Source of the DNA: Comamonadaceae bacterium
GTDB taxonomy: Bacteria > Pseudomonadota > Gammaproteobacteria > Burkholderiales > Burkholderiaceae_C
NCBI GenBank assembly: GCA_947447975.1
Contig: CANFLU010000023.1
Location: 1-45,842 of the forward strand
DNA: 45,842 nt
Direction: 5' to 3'
Both the position numbers and the translations under genes were made by a program. Below, piece after piece: positions 1-8,614 of the stretch. The notes beneath the pieces are model-generated. The model was not told where the DNA came from. It made no database searches and worked only from the letters and a program-made list of their open reading frames with translations. Numbering within the stretch: position 1 is the first letter of the stretch; every line of letters begins with the position of its first letter.

Positions 1-404
1 AACATCACGTTGTCATTGACTTGGTGGCTGCTCTTGACCGCCTCCAAGCGCTTGCCCAGCTCCACGTACGAAGCAGCGGCCCCGAAGTCGGCGGACAAAT
101 AGGTCATGCTGGACAGCAGACGCTGCAAATTGGCTTCGTCCAGGGTTTGGGCGTAATGTTTGTCCGCAGCAAAGGCGCGTACCGACTCTTCCACATGGCT
201 GCGAAAGGCCTGGTCGCTCATTTCCAGGCGATCCACGCCAAGCAAGGCGAAGTTGCTGGGTAGCAAATTGGTGCGCGCCAGGTTGTACAGCGCAGGCATC
301 AGCAAGCGCTTGGTCAGGTCGCCACCGGCGCCGAAGATGACGACGGTGCACGCGGGCGCGCGCTCGCCGTGCGGTGTTTTTTCGTGTTCGATGTCTTGTG
401 CCAC
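1..404 (-). CDS. zwf: Glucose-6-phosphate 1-dehydrogenase, N-terminal part (cut by window edge)
   Basis: Oxidises glucose-6-phosphate to 6-phosphogluconolactone with NADP+, the entry step of the oxidative pentose phosphate pathway. Only the first 134 codons are in the window, against about 480-490 residues for the family; the gene runs off at base 1. The N-terminal nucleotide-binding motif VIFGAGGDLTKRLLMPALY is clear. The start is taken as GTG at 404, preceded by AAGGA with 6-7 bases spacing; this ribosome site overlaps the gnd stop codon. It lies 9 bases downstream of gnd on the same strand, so the two are probably co-transcribed and make consecutive parts of one pathway. Confidence 0.93.
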   Translation of the reverse strand, partial: MAQDIEHEKTPHGERAPACTVVIFGAGGDLTKRLLMPALYNLARTNLLPSNFALLGVDRLEMSDQAFRSHVEESVRAFAADKHYAQTLDEANLQRLLSSMTYLSADFGAAASYVELGKRLEAVKSSHQVNDNVM

Positions 405-413
405 GGGGTGTCC

Positions 414-1394
414 TTATGCTTTGCCGGGTTCTTTGTGGCCGCCGAACTGCTTGCGCATAGCGGAGAGCACTTTTTCAGCAAATGTGTGCTCTTTGCGCGA
501 ACGAAAGCGGGTGTACAGGGCGGCTGTTAGCACGTCAGCGGGTACGGCTTCTTCGATGGCGGCCTGGATGGTCCAGCGGCCTTCGCCCGAGTCTTCCACG
601 TAGCCGGAGTAAGACGCAAGTTCTGGGTCTTCGGCCAAAGAAATAGCCGTGAGGTCCAAGAGCCAGGACGACACTACGCTGCCACGGCGCCAGAGTTCGG
701 TAATGTCAGCTAAGTTCAGGTCGTAGCGCCGCTCGGCGGGAATGCTGTCCTGATTCACGCCTTTCAAAATGTCCAAGCCCTCGCCGTAGGCTTGCATCAA
801 GCCGTATTCGATGCCGTTGTGCACCATCTTTACAAAGTGGCCCGATCCGGCAGGGCCGGTATAGAGGTAGCCGTCTTCGGCGGTGGACTTGCGGCCCTCG
901 CGGCCTGGTGTTTTTTCGATGGTCCCGACGCCCGGCGCCAGGGTTTTGAAGATGGGATCCAGATGGTCAAAAGCGGCTTTGTCGCCGCCTATCATCATGC
1001 AATAGCCCCGGTCCAGGCCCCACACCCCGCCGCTGGTGCCCACGTCAATATAGCGGATACCTTTTTCCGACAACGCCTTGGCGCGGCGCACGTCGTCCTG
1101 GTAATTGGAGTTGCCACCATCGATGATGGTGTCACCGGCTTCGAGCAGGCCGGATAGGGTGTTTACGGTCGCCTCGGTAATCGCACCGGCGGGCAGCATG
1201 ACCCAGACGGCGCGCGGTTTTTGCAGCTGGCTGATGAAAGATGCCATGTCCTGGCTGGGCGTCGCACCCTCGGTGGCGAGTTGGGCCACGCTGGCGGCGT
1301 TGGTGTCATACACCACGCAGTGATGGCCGTTGCGCATCAGCCTGCGCACGATGTTGCCGCCCATACGTCCCAAACCAATCATTCCTAGCTGCAT
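414..1394 (-). CDS. gnd: 6-phosphogluconate dehydrogenase, decarboxylating (short form)
   Basis: Converts 6-phosphogluconate to ribulose-5-phosphate and CO2 in the cytosol. It is 326 residues long, which places it in the short Gnd-related class (about 300-330 residues) rather than the roughly 470-residue E. coli type. The N-terminus [15 protein letters not shown] is the Rossmann GxGxxG motif. The substrate signature [21 protein letters not shown] lies near residue 120, and the helix with [19 protein letters not shown] carries the catalytic Lys/Asn region. A GGAG lies 7 bases before ATG 1394. It is the first gene of the gnd-zwf pair. Short Gnd enzymes are often NAD-preferring; that cannot be decided here. 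Confidence 0.92.
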   Translation of the reverse strand: MQLGMIGLGRMGGNIVRRLMRNGHHCVVYDTNAASVAQLATEGATPSQDMASFISQLQKPRAVWVMLPAGAITEATVNTLSGLLEAGDTIIDGGNSNYQDDVRRAKALSEKGIRYIDVGTSGGVWGLDRGYCMMIGGDKAAFDHLDPIFKTLAPGVGTIEKTPGREGRKSTAEDGYLYTGPAGSGHFVKMVHNGIEYGLMQAYGEGLDILKGVNQDSIPAERRYDLNLADITELWRRGSVVSSWLLDLTAISLAEDPELASYSGYVEDSGEGRWTIQAAIEEAVPADVLTAALYTRFRSRKEHTFAEKVLSAMRKQFGGHKEPGKA

Positions 1395-1567
1395 AAGGTC
1401 TCCAATTCGTTGTAAATCGCGAAAAACGCGAAAAATAAGGAAAGTGATTATGGTGCGAATTCAAGGCAGAGCGCGGCAAGTGGCCTAGGAACCCTTTAAA
1501 AAATGCCTTTAACTGATAAAAATCTGAAATTCTCAAGCCGCTTACAGTTCTACTGCTGGCACGCGTA

Positions 1568-1651
1568 GCCGCTAGGGTAAATACGCTTTTTACCTAATTG
1601 TTAAACATGAGAAAAGTGATAGTATTTGAATGGATCAGTGGTCCTAGCGGC
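1568..1651. repeat. 9-bp perfect inverted repeat flanking the leader of the FleN-like gene
   Basis: GCCGCTAGG at 1568-1576 is matched by its exact complement CCTAGCGGC at 1643-1651, with 66 bases between. The right arm ends 8 bases before ATG 1660, where a ribosome-binding site would be expected and none is seen. A smaller inverted repeat, GGTAAA/TTTACC, lies inside at 1576-1594. It could be a long-range stem in the leader RNA or paired protein-binding sites; no function is known. Confidence 0.5.
1598..1625 (+). promoter_or_regulatory. Candidate promoter for the FleN-like gene
   Basis: TTGTTA (1598-1603) and TAGTAT (1620-1625) are separated by 16 bases, each matching 4 of 6 sigma-70 consensus bases. 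It sits about 35 bases upstream of ATG 1660, inside the 9-bp inverted repeat. The rest of the 265-base gap between gnd and this gene shows no ORF. Confidence 0.3.
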
Positions 1652-1659
1652 GTTTAAAT

Positions 1660-2496
1660 ATGGAAAAACCAACACACTGTCAAGTTTTAGGCATCACTAG
1701 CGGCCAGCCCGGCGTGGGTAAAACCACGGTTTCGGTCAACCTGGCCGTGGCATTACATGACATGGGCTACGCCGTCATGATTCTGGACGCCAACTCCAGC
1801 TACAACAATGCCCAAACCGCGCTAGGCACGGTCTGTCCCTTTCATCTGGGAAACTTTTTGAATGGCGACAAGTCTTTGCGCGAGATTATTTTGAAGCGCC
1901 GCTACGGCATCAATCTGGTCGCAGGCGCCTCGACCATTGAGGCCATGACCACGCTCAATCCGTCCAAGGCTTCACGGGTACTCAAACAGTTTGGCGATAT
2001 GGAAAGCGAGCTCGATTTCCTGATCGTAGATATGCCGCCGGGCACCGAGCAGTCGGTGCTGTCCTTTATGGCCAGTACCAGCCGCCGGATTATTGTGGTG
2101 CGCAATGACCAAGCCGGCGTGACCGACGCCTACGCCATGATCAAGGTGCTGTGCAGCGATTTCAAGCTCGATGAAATCCACATCATTGTCAATGGCGTGA
2201 CCACCGAAGCCGAAGGCAAAAAAATGTTTGATGTTCTGGACAAGATCAGCCAGCGCTTCTTGACCCGAGCGCTGCACTACCTTGGAAGCGTTTCCCAAGA
2301 TGAGTTGATCATTGAGGCCGGCCAACACCGTCTGGCCGTTACTGAGCATGCGCCCACCAGCCGTGGCGCACGGGATTTCCGGCAAATTGCCGGCAAGACC
2401 AGCCACTTGGCGCTGCAAAAGTTTGTCGATGGCGGAATCGAGCACTTTATCAATCGTCTGCTGCACTTGCATGACCTGACCACCGATACTGCTTAG
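1660..2496 (+). CDS. FleN/FlhG-like MinD/ParA-family protein with altered ATPase motifs
   Basis: Resembles FleN/FlhG over its full 278 residues, including the FleN-like stretch DAYAMIKVL and the following helices. FleN proteins are MinD-type ATPases that set flagellar number. Two key positions differ. The deviant Walker A is SGQPGVGKTT (residues 14-23), so the signature lysine (normally KGG) is Gln16. The Walker A' motif reads LDANSS, so the catalytic Asp of DAD/DFD is Asn45. The P-loop lysine (Lys21) and the switch II VDMPPG are kept, so it may bind ATP but hydrolyse poorly. No flagellar gene is near. No Shine-Dalgarno is visible before ATG 1660. Function is unknown. Confidence 0.75.
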   Translation: MEKPTHCQVLGITSGQPGVGKTTVSVNLAVALHDMGYAVMILDANSSYNNAQTALGTVCPFHLGNFLNGDKSLREIILKRRYGINLVAGASTIEAMTTLNPSKASRVLKQFGDMESELDFLIVDMPPGTEQSVLSFMASTSRRIIVVRNDQAGVTDAYAMIKVLCSDFKLDEIHIIVNGVTTEAEGKKMFDVLDKISQRFLTRALHYLGSVSQDELIIEAGQHRLAVTEHAPTSRGARDFRQIAGKTSHLALQKFVDGGIEHFINRLLHLHDLTTDTA

Positions 2497-2537
2497 CGCG
2501 CTACGCGCTCTAAGCGCGCATGCACTGCCTGTTTTTT
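2491..2537 (+). terminator. Possible terminator after the FleN-like gene
   Basis: An imperfect GC-rich hairpin (GCTTAGCGCG pairing with CGCGCTCTAAGC, with a 2-base bulge) overlaps the stop codon. It is followed at 2532-2537 by six T. The distance from stem to T-run is longer than in a classic intrinsic terminator, so this is weak. Confidence 0.3.
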
Positions 2538-2682
2538 GCGCAAAGCGGCCCCTCTGTACGGCGGCAACTCCATCGGAAGGCACCGGTTGCCCTTTTGCCA
2601 CACTTCATCGCTGGCACAAAGCTTGGCTAGCTTGTTTGCGCCATGTCAATTAGAATGATTTAGTCACTTCTATTTGTAAAAA

Positions 2683-4569
2683 ATGTCAAATTCAGGCCAA
2701 CACGACCACTCCTCAGCCAAATTGGGGACACTTATCCTGGGCGCTTTAGGCGTAGTTTTTGGCGACATTGGCACCTCGCCGCTGTATGCACTCAAGGTCT
2801 CGGTGGAAGCCGCAGGTGGTGCGGCCGGTGCGGATATTTCGCATACGGTACTGGGTGTCTTGTCGCTCATCAGCTGGGCCTTGGTGCTGGTGGTGATGAT
2901 CAAGTATGTATTCATCATCATGCGGGCAGACAACAAGGGCGAGGGCGGTATTTTTGCGCTGACCTCGCTGGTCTCCAATGGCATGCGCGAGGGCTCGGGC
3001 GCCCGCTGGATTGTGACCTTAGCCGGCGCTTTGGGCGCCGCTTTGTTTTTCGGCGACAGCATGATCACCCCAGCCATTTCGGTGCTCAGCGCGGTGGAAG
3101 GCTTGAAGGTGCTCTCTCCCGATCTCGAGCCTTTCATTATTCCGATTTCGCTCACCCTGATCTCGGCCTTGTTTGCCGTCGAGCGCTTTGGTACCGGCAA
3201 GATTGGCATCGTGTTCGGTCCCATCATGCTGGTTTGGTTTGTTTGTCTGGGCGTATTGGGTTTGACTGAAATTTTGCAGCATCCGGCGGTTTTCGCGGCA
3301 CTGAACCCTTGGGTGGGTATCAGCCTGTTGGCAGAGCATCCTGGAATTTCCATCGCGATCCTGGGTTCGGTAGTGCTGGCGGTAACTGGTGGCGAAGCCT
3401 TGTATGCGGACATGGGTCATTTCGGGCGCCAGCCGATCCAACGGGCCTGGTTGTTCCTGGTTTTTCCCTGCCTATTGCTCAATTACTACGGCCAAGGCGC
3501 TTTGCTGATCAGCGACCCGAGCGCGCTGGACAACCCGTTTTACCGCCTTGGGCCCGATTGGGCGCTGGTGCCTATGCTGATTCTGGCCTCCATGGCCACC
3601 ATCATTGCTTCGCAAGCGGTGATTTCGGGCGCGTTCTCCATTGCGACCCAAGCGGTACGCCTGGGCTATATCCCGCGCCTGCGTGTCAAGCACACGTCCC
3701 CTGAGGAAATGGGCCAGGTCTATGTCTCCAAGATCAATATCTTGCTGTTTGTGGGCGTGGTGGTGCTGGTGCTCGGATTTAGAAGTTCGGAGCACCTGGC
3801 CTCGGCCTATGGCGTGTCGGTGACGGGCGCGATGGCGATTGACACGGTCCTGGCTGGCTTTTTGATGGTCGCGATCCGCGGCTGGAACAAGTGGATGTTT
3901 ATCCCTTTGTTTGTGGGCCTGTTTGCTATCGATATGGTTTTTCTGGGTACCAATTTGTTCAAATTCTTTGAAGGCGGGTGGCTGCCGGTCAGCGTGGCGG
4001 GCGTGTTGATGCTGGTCATGGTGTCATGGATTACCGGGCGCGAGCGCTTGCTCAAAGCGCGCTGGGAATCGGCGACAGAACTCAAGCCCTTTTTAGAGGG
4101 TCTGAACGGTCGCCTGCCCCAGCGGGTGGCAGGAACGGCTATTTTTATGGTGCCGCACTCGAACATCGTGCCGGTGTCCTTGCTCCATAACATGAAGCAC
4201 AACAAGGTGATCCACGAGCGCGTTGTCTTGATGCACATCCAGACCGTGAACGAACCCTATGTGGACGACAGAGAGCGGGTGACCATCGAGCACTTGGCGC
4301 ACAATTTCCATGCGGTGGAAGTACGCTTTGGATTCATGGAAGACATGCACGTGATGCGCGCCGTGGCCTTCTTGCGGGCGCGCGAGTTCCACTTCAGTTT
4401 GATGGAAATCTCCTTCTTTGTCGGCAAAGAGCAGGTCATCGCCACCCACTCCTCGCCGCTCTTGATGGCACCATTTATTTATATGCACCGCTCCATGCAG
4501 GGTGCGTCTGAATACTTTAAGGTGCCGCTGGACCACGCTATCGAATTAGGCGGCTACGTCGAGATTTAA
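2683..4569 (+). CDS. kup: Low-affinity potassium uptake protein Kup
   Basis: Inner-membrane K+/H+ symporter of the KUP/HAK/KT family. At 628 residues it is full length. The signature GALGVVFGDIGTSPLYAL occurs near residue 20, and about twelve hydrophobic segments fill the first 430 residues. A soluble C-terminal domain of roughly 190 residues ends the protein, as in E. coli Kup. The second family motif GDSMITPAISVLSAVEGL is near residue 125. It stands alone between the FleN-like gene and a convergent hydrolase. No ribosome site better than the A-rich stretch before ATG 2683 is visible. Confidence 0.95.
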   Translation: MSNSGQHDHSSAKLGTLILGALGVVFGDIGTSPLYALKVSVEAAGGAAGADISHTVLGVLSLISWALVLVVMIKYVFIIMRADNKGEGGIFALTSLVSNGMREGSGARWIVTLAGALGAALFFGDSMITPAISVLSAVEGLKVLSPDLEPFIIPISLTLISALFAVERFGTGKIGIVFGPIMLVWFVCLGVLGLTEILQHPAVFAALNPWVGISLLAEHPGISIAILGSVVLAVTGGEALYADMGHFGRQPIQRAWLFLVFPCLLLNYYGQGALLISDPSALDNPFYRLGPDWALVPMLILASMATIIASQAVISGAFSIATQAVRLGYIPRLRVKHTSPEEMGQVYVSKINILLFVGVVVLVLGFRSSEHLASAYGVSVTGAMAIDTVLAGFLMVAIRGWNKWMFIPLFVGLFAIDMVFLGTNLFKFFEGGWLPVSVAGVLMLVMVSWITGRERLLKARWESATELKPFLEGLNGRLPQRVAGTAIFMVPHSNIVPVSLLHNMKHNKVIHERVVLMHIQTVNEPYVDDRERVTIEHLAHNFHAVEVRFGFMEDMHVMRAVAFLRAREFHFSLMEISFFVGKEQVIATHSSPLLMAPFIYMHRSMQGASEYFKVPLDHAIELGGYVEI

Positions 4570-4629
4570 CCGCGCGCGCCATCCGCGCTTACTCAGCAGG
4601 CGCTTGGGCGGCGTTCTTTGACGGGGTGT

Positions 4630-5448
4630 TTAGGCCGCGACGGGAGCTTTCAAAAAATCACGCAAGGCGTCTAGCGCCTCGTCTGGCGCTTCCTGCAGCA
4701 GGGAGTGCCCGGCTTTGAGCGTGACCACTTTTCCATGGCGGGCGTGGGCTATGAGCGTTTTGGCGCCGTGTGGTGGCGTCATCTGGTCGCTGGCGCCTAG
4801 CAAAAACAGCGTGGGGCACTGCACCGCTGCCATGGCCTCGTCGCCTCGCGCATAGCTGTCGCAGGCTTTGAAACTGCGGTAAAACACATTGGCTTGGCGG
4901 TTGCTGCCCAAGACGCGGTGCATCAGCGCTTTATTGGTGCCATGTAGCCAAGTGCCAGGCCCCATCAGCGAGGGCGGTGGCGCCATCATGGACAGCGAAA
5001 ACGTATTGACCATGTCGATGCCTTTGGACTGCGCGTTTTGCGCCGCATCGAGCAGGGCGGGGGAGACGCGCATGGGGTAGGCGGTGCCCACCATGGCCAG
5101 ATGGCTGACCCGCTCGGGCTGTTGCGCCGCCACTTCCAAAGCGATCAATGAGCCCATGCTGTGGCCGACTAGCGCCGCTTGCTGAATGTGTAAGGCGTCC
5201 AACAGGCCAATAATGCTTTGCGCCGCTTCCTCTACCGATTCGGGCGCATTGCCACCGCTTTTGCAGTGGCCAGGCAGGTCAATGGCCAGCACGTTGTACT
5301 GGTGGTTGGCCAGATAACGGCTTTGCAGCCCCCACACACTGTGGTCATGCAGCGCACCGTGGATGAGCACGACGCTGGGTAATTCGGGCCTTAGGGGCTT
5401 GCCTGCGGTGTAGGCGTAAAGCGGGGCGTCGTTGACGGTAATCAGCAC
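4630..5448 (-). CDS. Alpha/beta-fold hydrolase
   Basis: A 272-residue cytosolic alpha/beta hydrolase. The nucleophile elbow is GHSMG (Ser97), the oxyanion region is LIHGALHDHSVW, an acid lies in LLGASDQMTPP, and the catalytic His is in KAGHSLLQEAP near the C-terminus. The frame is open further upstream, but GTG 5448 is preferred: AAGGA stands 7 bases before it and homology-like sequence begins there. The substrate cannot be told; the set of motifs is shared by esterases, C-C hydrolases and lactonases. It is divergent from the FAD oxidoreductase at 5538 across a 90-base gap and converges on kup. Confidence 0.8.
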   Translation of the reverse strand: MLITVNDAPLYAYTAGKPLRPELPSVVLIHGALHDHSVWGLQSRYLANHQYNVLAIDLPGHCKSGGNAPESVEEAAQSIIGLLDALHIQQAALVGHSMGSLIALEVAAQQPERVSHLAMVGTAYPMRVSPALLDAAQNAQSKGIDMVNTFSLSMMAPPPSLMGPGTWLHGTNKALMHRVLGSNRQANVFYRSFKACDSYARGDEAMAAVQCPTLFLLGASDQMTPPHGAKTLIAHARHGKVVTLKAGHSLLQEAPDEALDALRDFLKAPVAA

Positions 5449-5537
5449 GGTAAGGTCCTTGAAGAAAAACACGCGGATGACTGCATTGTGCCCAATCGCC
5501 AAGTTGCGGTCCGCGCAAGCACAGGCACAATCTGCGC

Positions 5538-6659
5538 ATGGATACAGCGTCGCAAGCCGAGCCCGTCGATGTCGTGGTCATCGGCGCGGGCGTGGTCGGC
5601 TTGGCGGTGGCGCGCGCCCTGGCCTTGGAAGGACGCGAGGTGTGGGTGCTCGAGAGCGAGGGCAGCATAGGCAGCGGCATCAGCGCGCGCAATAGCGAAG
5701 TCATTCACGCCGGTATTTATTACCCGCAGGGCTCGCTCAAAGCACGCTTGTGCGTGCAGGGCCGCCAGCAGCTCTATGCCTACTGCCAAGCGCGTGGCGT
5801 CGCATTCCGCCGCTGCGGCAAGTTGTTGGTTGCCACCAATGCATCCCAATGGGCAACGCTGGCGCAGGTGCAGGCAGGGGCATTGGCCAACGGAGTAGAT
5901 GACCTGCAATTGCTAAGCGCCGCGCAAGCAATAGCCTTGGAGCCAGCGCTGGCATGCCACGGCGCGCTGTGGTCGCCCAGCACCGGTATCGTGGACAGCC
6001 ATGGGCTGATGCTGGCGCTGCAAGGTGATATCGAGCATGCGGGCGGACAGGTGGTGCTGCAGGCTGCGGTTGACAAAGTAGCGCTATCGCAGTCCGGTCG
6101 CCACCGGGTCTGGACGCGGGACGGCACCTGTTTGGCTGCGCGTGCCGTGGTGAACGCGGCAGGCTTATCCGCTGCGGCGCTGGCCAGGCGCTTTGCAGGC
6201 TTGGCGGCGCACCATGTGCCGCGCGAATTTTTTGCCAAAGGAAATTACTTTTCGCTTGCGGGCAAAGCGCCTTTCCAAAGACTGGTGTATCCGCTGCCAG
6301 AGCCCGGCGGGCTAGGCGTGCACCTGACGCTGGACCTAGCCGGTCAGGCCAAGTTTGGCCCGGATGTGCAATGGGTGGATGACGCGACCGACTACAGCGT
6401 CGACCCGGCACGTGGCGCGGCGTTTTATACGGAGGTCCGTAAATACTGGCCCGCTTTGCCCGAGGGCGCTTTGCAAGTGGCCTATGCAGGCATTCGCCCC
6501 AAGATCAGCGGGCCAGGTCAGGCAGCGGCGGACTTTTGCGTGCAAGGCCCGCAAACCCACGGCGTGCCGGGCCTGGTCAATTTATTTGGCATCGAGTCCC
6601 CAGGCCTGACCAGCGCGCTGGCCTTGGCGGAACTGGTGTACGAGCTGCTAAAGGAATAG
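5538..6659 (+). CDS. FAD-dependent oxidoreductase, L-2-hydroxyglutarate dehydrogenase type
   Basis: Member of the DAO (glycine/D-amino acid oxidase) fold, 373 residues. The FAD dinucleotide-binding motif [17 protein letters not shown] begins near residue 12. The stretch [19 protein letters not shown] (residues about 53-71) is the hallmark of the L2HGDH/LhgO subgroup, and the C-terminal [16 protein letters not shown] closes the FAD site. LhgO-type enzymes oxidise L-2-hydroxyglutarate to 2-oxoglutarate and pass electrons to quinone. The subgroup also holds uncharacterised relatives, so substrate is inferred. A strong terminator follows directly. Confidence 0.8.
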   Translation: MDTASQAEPVDVVVIGAGVVGLAVARALALEGREVWVLESEGSIGSGISARNSEVIHAGIYYPQGSLKARLCVQGRQQLYAYCQARGVAFRRCGKLLVATNASQWATLAQVQAGALANGVDDLQLLSAAQAIALEPALACHGALWSPSTGIVDSHGLMLALQGDIEHAGGQVVLQAAVDKVALSQSGRHRVWTRDGTCLAARAVVNAAGLSAAALARRFAGLAAHHVPREFFAKGNYFSLAGKAPFQRLVYPLPEPGGLGVHLTLDLAGQAKFGPDVQWVDDATDYSVDPARGAAFYTEVRKYWPALPEGALQVAYAGIRPKISGPGQAAADFCVQGPQTHGVPGLVNLFGIESPGLTSALALAELVYELLKE

Positions 6660-6669
6660 GCAAAGCCCG

Positions 6670-6688
6670 GCGGCTTAGGCCGCTTTTT
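6670..6688 (+). terminator. Intrinsic terminator of the FAD oxidoreductase, overlapping the metY stop
   Basis: GCGGC (6670-6674), loop TTAG, GCCGC (6679-6683), then five T (6684-6688). The stem-loop lies 10 bases after the oxidoreductase stop codon. Its loop contains the stop codon of the convergent metY gene, so the terminator is built into metY coding sequence. Confidence 0.75.
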
Positions 6689-7970
6689 CCGCAGCCTTCA
6701 AGGCTTTTTTCAGGTCGTCGAGTAAATCGTCGGGGTCTTCCAGGCCGATGGACAGCCGGATGGTGCCCGGTCCAATGCCAGCGGCCTGCAGGGCCGCGTC
6801 GTCCATGCGAAAGTGCGTGGTGCTGGCGGGGTGGATCACCAAGCTGCGGCAGTCACCCACGTTGGCCAGGTGGCTGAAAATCTTCAGGGCTTCGATAAAT
6901 TTTTGACCTTGCAGGCGCGAGCCTTTGATGTCAAAACTAAATACCGAGCCGGCCCCGCGCGGCAACAGCTTTTTGGCCAAGGCGTGGCTCACATGGCTCT
7001 CGAGCATCGGGTGGCCCACGCGCGCGACCATGGGGTGGCTAGCCAAAAACTGCACCACTTTTTCGGTGTTACTCGCGTGGCGCGCCATGCGCAGGGGCAA
7101 GGTTTCCATGCCCTGCAAAATGAGCCAGGCGGTGTGCGGGCTCATGCAGGCGCCAAAGTCGCGCAAACCCTCGCGCCGGGCGCGCAGCAAAAATGCGCCC
7201 ACCGTGCTTTCCTCGGTAAACACCATGTTGTGAAAACCGGCATAGACCGCGCTGAGCTCGTCAAATTTGCCCGAGGCATCCCAGTCAAAGCGGCCGCTGT
7301 CCACCACCACGCCGCCCACCACCGTGCCATGGCCGGACAAAAACTTGGTGGCCGAGTGGTACACGATGTCCGCCCCATGGTCAAAGGGCTTGATCAGCCA
7401 GGGGGAGGTGAGGGTGGAGTCCACCAGCAGCGGTACGCCCTGGTCGTGGGCGATGGCGCTGACGGCTGCTATGTCCAGCACGTCCATGCCCGGATTGCCC
7501 ACGGTTTCGCCAAAAAATAATTTGGTGTTGGGGCGCACGGCAGCGCGCCAGGCGTCCATGTCATTGGGGTTCACAAAAGTGGTTTCTATGCCAAAGCGGC
7601 GCAGCGTGTAGTGCAGCAAATTGTGCGAGCCGCCGTACAGCGCGGTGGACGCCACGATGTGCGATCCCGCGCCCATCAGCGTGCATATTGCTAAGTGCAG
7701 GGCCGCCTGCCCGCTGGCGGTGGCGATAGCGCCTATGCCACCCTCTAGCGCAGAAATACGCTGTTCGAACACCGCGTTGGTAGGGTTGCTGATGCGGCTA
7801 TAGACATGGCCGGCGCGCTCCAGATTAAAAAGCGCGGCGGCCTGGTCGCTGGACTCGAACACAAAGGAAGTGGTGAGGTGAATGGGCACCGCGCGCGAAC
7901 CGGTGGCATCGGGCACGGCACCGGCGTGCAGGGACAGGGTGTCAAAACCGGGATCGGCATATCCGCTCAT
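6675..7970 (-). CDS. metY: O-acetylhomoserine sulfhydrylase (PLP-dependent)
   Basis: Cys/Met-metabolism PLP enzyme that adds sulfide to activated homoserine to give homocysteine, on the methionine route. At 431 residues it has MetY rather than MetB/MetZ length (about 390-400). Visible motifs are PIHLTTSFVFES near the N-terminus, YSRISNPTNAVFEQRI, the PLP lysine in YHSATKFLSGHG, and a C-terminal IRLSIGLEDPDDLL. ATG 7970 is chosen because GGAGAAC precedes it at proper spacing and family sequence starts here; the frame is open 18 codons further. A 6-bp hairpin (AGTGTG/CACACT, 8010-8025) lies in its leader. An O-succinylhomoserine enzyme is possible. Confidence 0.87.
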   Translation of the reverse strand: MSGYADPGFDTLSLHAGAVPDATGSRAVPIHLTTSFVFESSDQAAALFNLERAGHVYSRISNPTNAVFEQRISALEGGIGAIATASGQAALHLAICTLMGAGSHIVASTALYGGSHNLLHYTLRRFGIETTFVNPNDMDAWRAAVRPNTKLFFGETVGNPGMDVLDIAAVSAIAHDQGVPLLVDSTLTSPWLIKPFDHGADIVYHSATKFLSGHGTVVGGVVVDSGRFDWDASGKFDELSAVYAGFHNMVFTEESTVGAFLLRARREGLRDFGACMSPHTAWLILQGMETLPLRMARHASNTEKVVQFLASHPMVARVGHPMLESHVSHALAKKLLPRGAGSVFSFDIKGSRLQGQKFIEALKIFSHLANVGDCRSLVIHPASTTHFRMDDAALQAAGIGPGTIRLSIGLEDPDDLLDDLKKALKAAEKAA

Positions 7971-8122
7971 AAGAGGTTCTCCAAAGTGCTGCGGGACATT
8001 GGACTGGCAAGTGTGCAGACACACTCTGCTGCGCCGCGTTCAAAGCCGCGATTGTGGGCTATATTCGACGCGTGGCCTGTCGCTGCGCCCAGCGCAAAGC
8101 CGGCCGAACGAAAGGAAGCCCC

Positions 8123-8584
8123 ATGAAAGTCAGCGATATTCTGCGCGTCAAAGGCGGAACCCTGTTTACGGCGACGCCGGACGAGCCCCTGGCGCACGCG
8201 GTGCAGATGATGTCCGAGCGCGACATTGGCTCGCTGGTGGTGATGGAGCATGGCGACCTGGTGGGCATGCTCACCTTTCGCGAAGTGATCCAAAAAATCG
8301 TGCAAAACGGCGGCAATATTGGCGGCACCCTGGTGCGCAGCGCCATGGACGACGCGCCCCTGACCTGCACCATGGAAACCGAGATGGATGAAGTGCGCCG
8401 CATGATGCTGGACCGCCATGCGCGCTATATGCCGGTGATGGACAAACGCATGCTCATGGGCGTGATCAGCTTTTACGACGTAGCCAAGGCCGTAGTCGAC
8501 AGCCAGAACTTCGAAAACAAAATGCTCAAGGCCTACATCCGCGATTGGCCAGGGCAAGAAGAGGGCACGAAGCCGGCCAATTAA
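8123..8584 (+). CDS. CBS-domain protein
   Basis: A 153-residue protein made of two CBS motifs (residues roughly 8-65 and 75-135) with no other domain. CBS pairs bind adenosyl nucleotides and act as sensors. ATG 8123 has AAAGGAAG in front. Typical CBS pieces are visible: ALVVMEHGDLVGMLTFREV-like sequence in the first repeat and YMPVMDKRMLMGVISFYDV in the second. It lies 30 bases before aroC in the same direction and may be co-transcribed with it. Partner and ligand are unknown. Confidence 0.85.
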   Translation: MKVSDILRVKGGTLFTATPDEPLAHAVQMMSERDIGSLVVMEHGDLVGMLTFREVIQKIVQNGGNIGGTLVRSAMDDAPLTCTMETEMDEVRRMMLDRHARYMPVMDKRMLMGVISFYDVAKAVVDSQNFENKMLKAYIRDWPGQEEGTKPAN

Positions 8585-8614
8585 GGCGGTGCGCCGCTCA
8601 GGGATAATCGCCCC

